Assembly: GCA_023423795.1 (NCBI GenBank) | Contig: JAFAEX010000244.1 | Span: forward strand, 1 to 52,648 | Direction of reading: 5' to 3' | Origin: Chloroflexota bacterium | GTDB lineage: Bacteria > Chloroflexota > Chloroflexia > Thermomicrobiales > UBA6265 | DNA length: 52,648 bases | In this document: positions 26,145 through 33,174 of the stretch, one piece after another | Layout: the number at the start of each line of letters is the position of its first letter | Position numbering within the stretch: the first letter of the stretch is position 1 | Notes under the pieces: generated by a model | Seen by the model: the letters and a program-made list of their open reading frames with translations, nothing else | Database searches by the model: none | Told to the model about the DNA's origin: nothing | Translations under genes and position numbers: made by a program

Positions 26145-27410
26145 ATGTTCGCGACCCTGCGTCATCGTGATTTCGCGCTGCTGTGGACGGCCGGGCTGAT
26201 CTCGGTCGCCGGCGATTTCGTGCTGCTGACCGCGCTTCCGCTGTACGTGTACGAACTCACCGGGTCGGCGCTCGCGACCGGCGGGGTTTTCGCGGCGTCG
26301 TGGGTGCCGCGGGCGCTGCTCGGGTCGGTGGCCGGCGTTTTCGTGGACCGCTGGGACCGCAAGCGGACGATGGTCGTCGCCGACCTGTTGCGGGCGCTGT
26401 TCCTCCTGCCGCTGCTGCTGGTCGGCTCGGCGGACCTGGTCTGGCTGGCGTTCGCCGCGCGGGCCGCCACCGCCACGGTCGGCCTCTTCTTCGACCCGGC
26501 CGAGAACGCGTTGCTACCGCGGCTGGTTGGCGAGGATCGCCTCGTCGCGGCGAATGCGCTGAACGCGCTCAACAACAACCTCGGCCGGCTGGTCGGACCG
26601 GCGCTGGGCGGCCTGGTTTACGCCCGTTGGGGTTTGGGACCGACCGTCGTCCTCGACGTGGCGACGTTCCTGCTGTCGGCGGTGCTCGTGGCCGCGATCC
26701 GCACGCCGGCCCGCCCGGACCGGGCGGACGAGCCCGGCGACGGGGCGTCCTCCGCGTTCGGGCGCGCGTTCGCCGACTGGCGCGACGGGCTCCGGCTCAT
26801 CGGACGCGACCGGGTGCTGGTGGCCATCTTCATCGCCCTCGGCCTCGGGTTCGTCAGCGAGGGCACCTTCGAGGTGGGGTTCTCGCCGCTGGTGATCGAC
26901 GCGCTGGCGATCGGCGCGACCGGCGCCGGGCTGCTGATGTCGGCGCAGGCGGTCGGCGGCATCGTTGCCGGCGGGCTGATCTCGATGGCCTCGTCGCGAC
27001 TCTCGCCGCGGCTGCTGTTCGGCCTGGGCATGGCCGGGCTCGGCATCTGCGATTTCGGGGTGGTCAACGCCGGTTCGCTCGGCGCGCAGGGGACGACCGC
27101 GCTTCTGGTCGCTTCGGCGTTCATGATGCTGGCAGGGTTCCCGGTGGTCGCGCTGGATGCCGCCTACGCCACGATGGTGCAGGTGCGGGCGGCCGACGCC
27201 TATCGGGGCCGGGTGTTCGGCGCGATCGGGGCGGTCGGCAGCCTGGCGACGCTGATCGGGATCGCGATCGGCGGGGTAGCCATCGACGCGTTCGGCGTGG
27301 TGCCCGTCCTGAGTGTTGGCGCACTCATGTGGTTCGTCGGCGGCGTCTTCGCCCTGGTCCGCATCCCGCCCGGCGCTGGTGAACCGGCCACGACGGCGGT
27401 TGCCCCCTGA
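26145..27410 (+). CDS. MFS transporter (enterobactin/drug-exporter-like, 12 helices)
   Basis: The protein has 421 residues, starting MFATLRHRDFALLWTAGLIS. The N-terminal layout and the loop FVDRWDRKRTMVVADLLRAL (MFS motif A-like) match the MFS drug-efflux/EntS group. FFDPAENALLPRLVGEDRLV and NALNALNNNLGRLVGPALGG are further family hallmarks. The second half is typical (AQAVGGIVAGGLISMASS, YRGRVFGAIGAVGSLATL). It should export a small molecule using the proton gradient; the substrate is unknown. It begins about 110 bases after the inverted repeat at 25955-26034 and probably has its own promoter. Confidence 0.85.
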   Translation: MFATLRHRDFALLWTAGLISVAGDFVLLTALPLYVYELTGSALATGGVFAASWVPRALLGSVAGVFVDRWDRKRTMVVADLLRALFLLPLLLVGSADLVWLAFAARAATATVGLFFDPAENALLPRLVGEDRLVAANALNALNNNLGRLVGPALGGLVYARWGLGPTVVLDVATFLLSAVLVAAIRTPARPDRADEPGDGASSAFGRAFADWRDGLRLIGRDRVLVAIFIALGLGFVSEGTFEVGFSPLVIDALAIGATGAGLLMSAQAVGGIVAGGLISMASSRLSPRLLFGLGMAGLGICDFGVVNAGSLGAQGTTALLVASAFMMLAGFPVVALDAAYATMVQVRAADAYRGRVFGAIGAVGSLATLIGIAIGGVAIDAFGVVPVLSVGALMWFVGGVFALVRIPPGAGEPATTAVAP

Positions 27411-27845
27411 CTTGCCGGTGCCGGTGGCCGGAAGCCGCTTGCGCCGACTCCCGCCGTTGCGTGGGGGTGTCCGGGCGCTGAGGGCGGGAGGTCAGGCGAA
27501 GGAAGCCCGATTCGGTTGACCTTGCGCGTACGTACGCAGAGTTTCACGACCGAGTAATTCGAGATCCGGCTGATTCGTGCGCGAATCCGATCGTCGTTCG
27601 TAGGGAGGGCACGGGTCCCTCCCTACGAACGCTGGGCGTCATCGCCGGGCGAACCGGTAGCAAACAGCCGGACTTCGTATCAATCCAGAATGAATGCCGA
27701 AGAAACTCGGGGGCGGGCGCAGGCCGAAACTCGGGCGGGCACCGCTTCGAACGGGAGGAGAAGAACCGTACGCCGGAGCATATGACGCTGAATGATGGAC
27801 AGGTGGGCGTCGATCAAACGCTGTGGTCGCTGCTCGGTGGCTCCA
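27411..27845. other. 435-base region between convergent MFS genes
   Basis: I see no gene. The region contains a 12-base palindrome GCGTACGTACGC at 27526-27537 and a strong hairpin at 27597-27629, listed separately. Composition is slightly less GC-rich around 27540-27800. The two flanking genes converge here, so terminators are expected. Confidence 0.6.
27597..27629. terminator. Perfect 13-bp hairpin, likely bidirectional terminator or repeat
   Basis: TTCGTAGGGAGGG (27597-27609) and CCCTCCCTACGAA (27617-27629) are exact inverted arms around a seven-base loop CACGGGT. It lies between two convergent genes and shares its core with the hairpin at 32882-32916 (GTAGGGGAGGCACAGGTCCC). That marks it as a small repeat family. 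No T-run follows on either strand. Confidence 0.6.
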
Positions 27846-29057
27846 TCAGGCCGGGCGGTGGACGCGTCGCGACGGATCACGCGGGACCAGCAGCGCTACC
27901 AGACCGGCGGCGATGAAAAGGGCGACCGCGGCGGCGACCAGCGCGGGGCCGAACCCGCGGCCGCTGCTGGCGATCGCGCCGGCGGCGAGCGGCCCGATGA
28001 CCTGCCCGATGCCGAAGACCGCCGTCAGCAGCCCGACCAGCCCGGCCGCCCGTCCGGGCGAGAGGAACCCGGCCAGCGTGAGCGTCAGGGCGGTGATGCC
28101 GGCGAAGGTGCCGCCGAACAGCACGGCGGAGGCGAACGCGGCGGGGGCGCCGCCGGCCAGCGGCAGCGCGACCCCGACGGCCTGGAGCACGAAGGCCGCG
28201 ACCAGCGCCCGCGCGAACCCGAACCGCCCGCCCAGCATCGACCAGAGCGCCGCCGAGGGGATCACGGCCAACCCGGCGACGATCCACACCCACGCCCCGG
28301 CCCCGCGCAGCCCCGGCATGTCCTCCACGATTGCGACGAGGAAGGTTCCGGTGACGATGTAGCCGGCGCCTTCGAGGAAGTAGGCGGCGAACAGCAGCGC
28401 CAGCGCGACGGCATCGGCGCCGACCGGCCGGGTCGTCGCGCGATGAGCCGGGGCGCCGGGCGCGCCGCCGGTTGCCGGCGACGGCGCGGACCGCGGCGTC
28501 CAGCCCCACGCGGGCAGGATCGCGGCGGCGGCCAGCAGCGCGAGTGCCAGCCAGGTTCCGCGCCAGCCGAGCGCGCCGACGGTAGTCCCGACGACCGCGC
28601 CCGAGACCACGATGCCGAGGCCGACGCCGCTGAACAGCCAACCGGAGGCCGCGGCCCGGCCCTTTAGGCGCAGGTCCTCCAGCACGAGGCCGGAGGCGAG
28701 GACGAAGACGCCGGCGCTGGCGAGCCCGGCCACGAACCGGATGACGCCCCAGGCGAGCATGCCGCTCGCGAACGCCATCGCCGCCGTCGTCAGCGCCACC
28801 AGCACCGCCGAAACCAGCAGCACGGCGGGGCGCTTCCGCCGGGGTACGGCCACGCCCGCCAGCAGCGCGCCGGCGAGGTATCCCGCGTAGTTGACGGAGG
28901 CGAGCAGTCCGGCCTGCGCCGTATCCAGCCCCGCGCCCGCCTGCATCGCCGGCAGGATCGGGGTGAAGGCGAAGCGGCCGATGCCCATCGCCGCCGCCAG
29001 CGCGAGCACGCCGCCGAGGATCGGGCGAATCGCGTCCCATGCCGGGCGGCGTGTCAC
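27846..29057 (-). CDS. MFS transporter of the YbfB/YjiJ type
   Basis: GTG 29057 has GGGGGA seven bases upstream and gives 403 residues starting TRRPAWDAIRPILGGVLA after the Met. An ATG at 29126 would add 23 polar residues with no ribosome site. The family signature GIGRFAFTPILPAMQAGAGL is in helix 1, and LLASVNYAGYLAGALLAGV with the basic loop PRRKRP follows. Twelve helices are predicted. A central loop (PRSAPSPATGGAPGAPAHR) separates the halves. YbfB/YjiJ proteins are presumed exporters of unknown substrates. It converges on the other MFS gene. Confidence 0.85.
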   Translation of the reverse strand: MTRRPAWDAIRPILGGVLALAAAMGIGRFAFTPILPAMQAGAGLDTAQAGLLASVNYAGYLAGALLAGVAVPRRKRPAVLLVSAVLVALTTAAMAFASGMLAWGVIRFVAGLASAGVFVLASGLVLEDLRLKGRAAASGWLFSGVGLGIVVSGAVVGTTVGALGWRGTWLALALLAAAAILPAWGWTPRSAPSPATGGAPGAPAHRATTRPVGADAVALALLFAAYFLEGAGYIVTGTFLVAIVEDMPGLRGAGAWVWIVAGLAVIPSAALWSMLGGRFGFARALVAAFVLQAVGVALPLAGGAPAAFASAVLFGGTFAGITALTLTLAGFLSPGRAAGLVGLLTAVFGIGQVIGPLAAGAIASSGRGFGPALVAAAVALFIAAGLVALLVPRDPSRRVHRPA

Positions 29058-29196
29058 GATGGTCCCCCGATGCGCTGGCCGGGCGCGGCCGTCCGGCGGC
29101 AACGTCGCACGTGCCGGCGTAACCATGACGCATCGCGCAGGCGGCTCGTTCGGTCAGCCGGGGAAACGGCGCCGGGATCGCGCCGAACGGCCGGGC

Positions 29197-29838
29197 CTAC
29201 TGCCACATCGGCGGCGCGGTGCGCTTGCGGATCGTGCCGTCCCACTCGGCGAGCGGGGCGCAGTGCCAGTACCAATCCGGGCCGAGCCGCTCGCGATCCG
29301 GCAGCGCGATGCGGCCGCAGGACCAGCGGAGGGCGTCCCAGCCATCGGCATCGAGCGTGGTCCACGGGAAGAGGCGGCGGGTGACGCGCGCGGCGAGGTC
29401 GTCCGGGGGCGCGAAGGGGAGGCCGAGCCCCTGCGCGATGTCGCCGGTGTGGACGAGCGTTTCCGCGCAGCCCATCGCGAGGAAGCCCTCCGCGTCGGCC
29501 ATGCCCGCGCCGTGGAAGCCACGTGCGTCCGGCGGCGCGGCACGGACCACCCCGGACAGGATCGCGGCGGTCGTTTCGACGATGCCGAGCAGATCCGCCG
29601 GGGTTCGGGCCGGGTCGCCGTTGCGCGGTGGGACGAGGCGCCGCGTGGCCCGTTTGGAAAGGTGGGCGGCGTAAAACAGCAGCGTGTCGGCGACGTGGTC
29701 GAGCGTTCTTCGGCAATCCCAGTCGAGGTCCCCGGCGGCGACCGACCAGTCGCGGTCCAATCCCGGTTCGAGTGCGGCGCGGCAGGCCGCCGCGGCGAGG
29801 AGGAGATCGTCGGCGCGAAGCAATCCGGTCCGGTCCAT
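29197..29838 (-). CDS. DinB/maleylpyruvate-isomerase-fold protein
   Basis: ATG 29838 with GGGAGGCAACG upstream gives 213 residues. The start MDRTGLLRADDLLLAAAACR, the segment DWDCRRTLDHVADTLLFYAA and the later CAETLVHTGDIAQGLGL match the mycothiol-dependent maleylpyruvate isomerase N-terminal/DinB four-helix bundle. Its potential metal ligands are the histidine of RTLDHV, a glutamate of CAETL and the histidine of LVHTGD. Members act as thiol-dependent isomerases or transferases, or bind metal with unknown roles. No mycothiol genes are visible, so the reaction is uncertain. The gene may be co-transcribed with the small membrane peptide upstream, 38 bases away on the same strand. Confidence 0.75.
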   Translation of the reverse strand: MDRTGLLRADDLLLAAAACRAALEPGLDRDWSVAAGDLDWDCRRTLDHVADTLLFYAAHLSKRATRRLVPPRNGDPARTPADLLGIVETTAAILSGVVRAAPPDARGFHGAGMADAEGFLAMGCAETLVHTGDIAQGLGLPFAPPDDLAARVTRRLFPWTTLDADGWDALRWSCGRIALPDRERLGPDWYWHCAPLAEWDGTIRKRTAPPMWQ

Positions 29839-29876
29839 CGTTGCCTCCCTGCGAGCCCGGGGCGCGGCGTGTTCGA

Positions 29877-30029
29877 TCAGCCGGCGGCCCCGACGAGCAG
29901 TGCGCCGGCCGACCCGGCGAAGACGACGGAGAGGACGACGCTGCTCCAGCCGGTTTCGGGCTCCTTGCCACAAAGAATGGCGACCGCCGCGCACCCGGCC
30001 GCTGCCATCAGCATCACCGCCTGCCGCAT
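29877..30029 (-). CDS. Small membrane protein of 50 residues
   Basis: ATG 30029 is preceded by GGGAGGGTGG, an excellent ribosome site. The frame reads MRQAVMLMAAAGCAAVAILC, then GKEPETGW, a second hydrophobic stretch SSVVLSVVFAGSAGALLVG and AAG, then TGA. This gives two short membrane helices joined by a polar turn. It is too short for most gene finders but has the composition of a real two-helix membrane peptide. It is divergent from the XRE-cupin regulator, with 71 bases between the two starts, and upstream of the DinB-fold gene, so it could be part of a small operon controlled by that regulator. Function unknown. Confidence 0.6.
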   Translation of the reverse strand: MRQAVMLMAAAGCAAVAILCGKEPETGWSSVVLSVVFAGSAGALLVGAAG

Positions 30030-30073
30030 GGGACCACCCTCCCGCTATGCTTGCCGAGACCACGTTTGAGTGA

Positions 30074-30097
30074 TTCCATAATACTGGAGTTTTCCAG
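30074..30097. promoter_or_regulatory. Candidate operator in the divergent promoter region
   Basis: The words TTCCATAATACTGGA and CTGGAGTTTTCCAG overlap at 30074-30097, giving alternating TTCCA/TGGA half sites directly before ATG 30101. CATAAT at 30077-30082 resembles a -10 box. The site lies between the XRE-cupin gene and the divergent small membrane peptide gene, so autoregulation is plausible. This rests only on symmetry and location. Confidence 0.4.
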
Positions 30098-30100
30098 AAC

Positions 30101-30703
30101 ATGATAGAAGTCGAGCGGCGAATTGAGGAGGGCGAGGGCGCGGGGGTCGCCGCGCGCTTCGGGGCGCGCGTGCGCGCGGCCCGCCAGCGGCAAGGGCTGA
30201 CGCTGGATGCGCTGGCGGCGGCGGCGGGCATCAGCCGGGCCACGCTTTCCAACCTCGAACGGGGGGAGCACAACCCGTCGCTGACCGCGGCGACGAACGT
30301 GGCGCGGGCGCTGGGCATCGGCCTCGCGCTGCTGCTGGGCGACGAGGACAGCCGGCCGGTGGTGACGATTCCCGAGCGGGAGCGGCTGGTGTTCCGCGAT
30401 CCGGACACGGGCATCGAGCGGCAGTTGCTTTCGCCTCCGTTCGCCGGCCGGGGCATCGAGTTCATCCGCGCCATCCTGCCGCCGGGCGCCGTCACCGACG
30501 ACCTCGCGCCGTACCACCCGGCGATCGACAAGTACCTGCTGGTGGAGGAAGGCGCGCTGCGGGTGATCGTCGGCGGGGAAACCCACGACCTCGCGCCGGG
30601 CGATGCGTTCTACTTCCGGGCCAGCACCACGCACCGTTTCGAGAACCCCGGGCCGGGGCCGTGCAGTTACATCGCCGTGCTCGATTACGCCGCGTTTGGC
30701 TGA
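30101..30703 (+). CDS. XRE-family regulator with C-terminal cupin domain
   Basis: The protein has 200 residues. A helix-turn-helix lies at about 20-72 (RQRQGLTLDALAAAAGISRA, TLSNLERGEHNPSLTAATNV). A cupin domain runs from about 105 to the end (IEFIRAILPPGAVTDDLAPY, LVEEGALRVIVGGETHDLAP and GDAFYFRASTTHRFENPG). XRE-cupin proteins control amino-acid, polyamine or sulfur metabolism genes in response to small ligands bound by the cupin. It may control the divergent membrane peptide and DinB-fold genes, or the FAD oxidase and CitE-like lyase downstream on its own strand, 128 bases away. The ligand is unknown. Confidence 0.85.
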   Translation: MIEVERRIEEGEGAGVAARFGARVRAARQRQGLTLDALAAAAGISRATLSNLERGEHNPSLTAATNVARALGIGLALLLGDEDSRPVVTIPERERLVFRDPDTGIERQLLSPPFAGRGIEFIRAILPPGAVTDDLAPYHPAIDKYLLVEEGALRVIVGGETHDLAPGDAFYFRASTTHRFENPGPGPCSYIAVLDYAAFG

Positions 30704-30831
30704 GGATGGGAGCCGTTCCAAGGCCGAAATCGGGTTGTGGGGGCGTGCCGCGCCGGCGCGGTTGACGCCCGCCGCGGCGCTCCGTAGGCTGCCCGGGCCA
30801 GCGGGGCGACGACGGGATGGGGGAGCGGACG

Positions 30832-31956
30832 ATGACCGGTGCGCCGGAACGGGTCGTGATCGTCGGCGGCGGGGTGATCGGGTGCGGCATCGCGTTCGAG
30901 TTGGCGAAGCGGGGCGTGCGCGCCACGCTCGTCGAGCGCGGCCCGATCGGGCGGGAGGCGTCGTGGGCCTCGGCCGGCATCGTGTCGCTGCCGAACCGGC
31001 CGGAGTGGAGCGCCCACCGGATCGAGCTCGGCGCGCGCAGCCTGGCGGTTTATCCCGAGTGGGTCGCGGACATCGAAACCCGGACCGGGATCGGCGTTGA
31101 CTACCTGCGGCCCGGCGAATGGATGATCGCGGCCGACGCCGAGCACGCGGCGGCCGAGGCGACGCGCGCCGAGTTCCAGCGCTCGCTGGGATACGAGGTC
31201 GAGGCGGTCGATCCGGCCGAAGCGCGGCGACGCGAACCGGCGCTGCCGGAACCGCTCGCCGGCGCGTGGTTCCAGCCCGGGGTCGGCTCGCTTTCGCTGC
31301 ACAAACTGACCCGCGCGCTCGCGACCGGCGCGGCGCAACTCGGGGCGGCGATCCGGACGGAGACGCCGGTCGGCAGCCTGATCCGCGCCGGGAACAGGGT
31401 GACGGGCGTTCGTCTCGGTGACGGCGACCTGCCTGCCGACCTCGTGGTGCTGGCGACGGGCGCGTGGACGCGGCTGCTCGGCGATGCGGTCGGCGCGTTG
31501 CTGCCGGTCCACCCGGTGAAGGGGCAATTGGTCGCCTTCGCCGACGCGCCGGTGCGCCCGAAGGGCGTGATTGCCGGGCACGGCGGCTACGTCAGGCCGC
31601 GCCCGGACGGCACGACGATGGTCGCCGCGACCGAGGAGGACGCCGGGTTCGACCGGCGCGTGACGGGCGATGGGGTCGCTTGGCTGCTGGACCTCGCCCG
31701 CACGCTCTGCCCGCGCCTGCTGGAGGGCACGCTGGCCGAAACGTGGACGGGGTTGCGGCCCGGTTCCGGCACCGGCGAGCCGATGATGGGCCCGGTGCCC
31801 GGTCTGGACGGGTTGTGGGTTGCGGCAGGCCACTTCCGGACCGGCGCGAAGGAAGCACCCGCGACGGCGATGCTGGCGGCTGCCGCTATCGCGGGGGAGG
31901 AACCCGATCCGCTGCTGGCGTCGTTCGCGCCGCCGGCAGCCGGGGCACCGGCGTGA
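30832..31956 (+). CDS. FAD-dependent amine oxidase (glycine oxidase ThiO/DadA-like)
   Basis: ATG 30832 with GGGGGAG six bases upstream is preferred to ATG 30817; 374 residues. The FAD-binding VVIVGGGVIGCGIAFELAKR is at the start. WASAGIVSLPN and the C-terminal ETWTGLRPGSGTGEPMMGPV then GLWVAAGHFRTG are typical of the DAO superfamily, closest by eye to ThiO/DadA. It should oxidatively deaminate glycine, a D-amino acid or sarcosine to an oxoacid and ammonia. No thiamin genes adjoin it, so a thiazole role is not supported. The stop overlaps the start of the CitE-like gene by three bases (GTGA), hence translational coupling. Confidence 0.82.
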   Translation: MTGAPERVVIVGGGVIGCGIAFELAKRGVRATLVERGPIGREASWASAGIVSLPNRPEWSAHRIELGARSLAVYPEWVADIETRTGIGVDYLRPGEWMIAADAEHAAAEATRAEFQRSLGYEVEAVDPAEARRREPALPEPLAGAWFQPGVGSLSLHKLTRALATGAAQLGAAIRTETPVGSLIRAGNRVTGVRLGDGDLPADLVVLATGAWTRLLGDAVGALLPVHPVKGQLVAFADAPVRPKGVIAGHGGYVRPRPDGTTMVAATEEDAGFDRRVTGDGVAWLLDLARTLCPRLLEGTLAETWTGLRPGSGTGEPMMGPVPGLDGLWVAAGHFRTGAKEAPATAMLAAAAIAGEEPDPLLASFAPPAAGAPA

Positions 31957-32888
31957 GCGTGCCGGGAGAGGCGCGGGCGGTCCGCAGCGTGCTGGTTTGT
32001 CCGGCGACGAACGGGCGGATGGTGGAGAAGGCGGTCGCAACGAGCGCGGATGTCGCGCTGCTCGACCTCGAGGATGCCCTGACGCCGGACGAGAAGGCGG
32101 CGGGCCGGGAGGCGGTCACCGCGGCGTTTCGCGACCTCGATTGGGGCGGCAAGCCGCGGGCGTTTCGGGTCAACGCCGTTTCCACCGCCTGGTGCTGGCG
32201 CGACATCGCCGAGGTCGTTGGCGGGAGCGGCGACCGGGTGGACCTGATCGTCGTGCCGAAGGTGGACGATGCCGCCGAGGTGGCATTCGTCGATATGCTG
32301 CTGCGGCAACTCGAAGCGGAGTACGGCATCGCGGTCCCGATCGCGCTGCACGTCCAGATCGAGACGGCACGCGGGCTGGTGCATTGCCGGGCGATCGCGC
32401 AAGCGTCGCCCAGGGTAGCCGCGCTGGTGTTCGGGCCGGGGGACTACGCCGCCTCGGTCGGCGCGCCGATGGCCGCGATCGGGATGCCGGACCGCCACGA
32501 CGCGGCCTACCCCGGCCACCGCTGGGGGTACGCGATGCACGAGATCCTGGTGGCGGCCCGCGCGGCCGGGGTGCTCGCCATCGACGGGCCGTACGCCGAT
32601 TTTCGGGACGAGCCGGGGCTGCGTCGGTCGGCCGAAACGGCACGCGCGCTCGGCTACGACGGCAAATGGTGCATCCACCCGGCGCAGGTGCCCGTATGCA
32701 ACGAGGTCTTCTCGCCGACGGCGGAGGAGGTCGCCGCGGCCCGCGCGCTGCTGGCCGCCTACGCCGCCTCGGTTGCCGCCGGGCGTGGCGCGCTGACCCA
32801 TGCCGGGGTGATGATCGACATGGCGAGCGTGCGGTTGGCGGAATCGGTGCTGGCTCGGGCCGGTGGTGAGTTGCCCGCGTTGTCGTAG
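31953..32888 (+). CDS. HpcH/HpaI aldolase / CitE-like lyase
   Basis: GTG 31953 overlaps the preceding stop (GTGA); 311 residues. Family markers are RSVLVCPATNGRMVEKA, DVALLDLEDALTPDEK with the acidic metal-site residues, HVQIETARGLVHCRAIA with the catalytic Glu/Arg region, LVFGPGDYAASVG and GYDGKWCIHPAQVPVCN. These TIM-barrel enzymes cleave or form C-C bonds next to a CoA thioester or 2-oxoacid with Mg, for instance malyl-CoA or citramalyl-CoA. Coupled with an FAD amine oxidase that can make glyoxylate from glycine, a malyl-CoA or β-methylmalyl-CoA lyase is a reasonable guess but unproven. Confidence 0.82.
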   Translation: MSVPGEARAVRSVLVCPATNGRMVEKAVATSADVALLDLEDALTPDEKAAGREAVTAAFRDLDWGGKPRAFRVNAVSTAWCWRDIAEVVGGSGDRVDLIVVPKVDDAAEVAFVDMLLRQLEAEYGIAVPIALHVQIETARGLVHCRAIAQASPRVAALVFGPGDYAASVGAPMAAIGMPDRHDAAYPGHRWGYAMHEILVAARAAGVLAIDGPYADFRDEPGLRRSAETARALGYDGKWCIHPAQVPVCNEVFSPTAEEVAAARALLAAYAASVAAGRGALTHAGVMIDMASVRLAESVLARAGGELPALS

Positions 32889-32916
32889 GGGAGGCACAGG
32901 TCCCTCCCCTCCGACG
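32882..32916. terminator. Hairpin after the CitE-like gene
   Basis: GTCGTAGGGGAGG and CCTCCCCTCCGAC form a 13-bp stem with one mismatch around CACAGGT. It begins inside the last codons of the lyase gene (stop TAG 32886-32888). The core matches the hairpin at 27597-27629. It probably ends the transcript although no T-run follows. Confidence 0.55.
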
Positions 32917-32954
32917 AAGGATCGGGAGGCCATCGGACCACCCGCATCCTGCGT

Positions 32955-33049
32955 CCCCACCTGTCATCCCGAGCCAGTCGAGGGATCTCGTCCTTGTCCG
33001 TGACGCAGAACGACGAGATCCCTCGACAGGCTCGGGATGACAGGTGGGG
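32955..33049. repeat. 38-bp inverted repeat (TCATCCCGAGCC family), copy 2
   Basis: The arms 32955-32992 (starting CCCCACCTGTCATCCCGAGC) and 33012-33049 are complementary at 37 of 38 positions with a 19-base loop. Degenerate half-arms (GCTCGTGATGACAAGTGGCG, then CTCGGAATGACG) trail to about 33100. It shares the TCATCCCGAGCC-GTCGAGGGATCTCGTC word with the copy at 25955. It lies upstream of purH. Confidence 0.85.
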
Positions 33050-33174
33050 CTCGTGATGACAAGTGGCGCTCGGGGCGCCAAGTGGCGCTCGGAATGACGT
33101 TGATGATCCGTGCCCCGACCGAGGATTGGCCGGGGCGAACGGCGAACGAAGCACGGAAAGGACCGTCGAACGGG

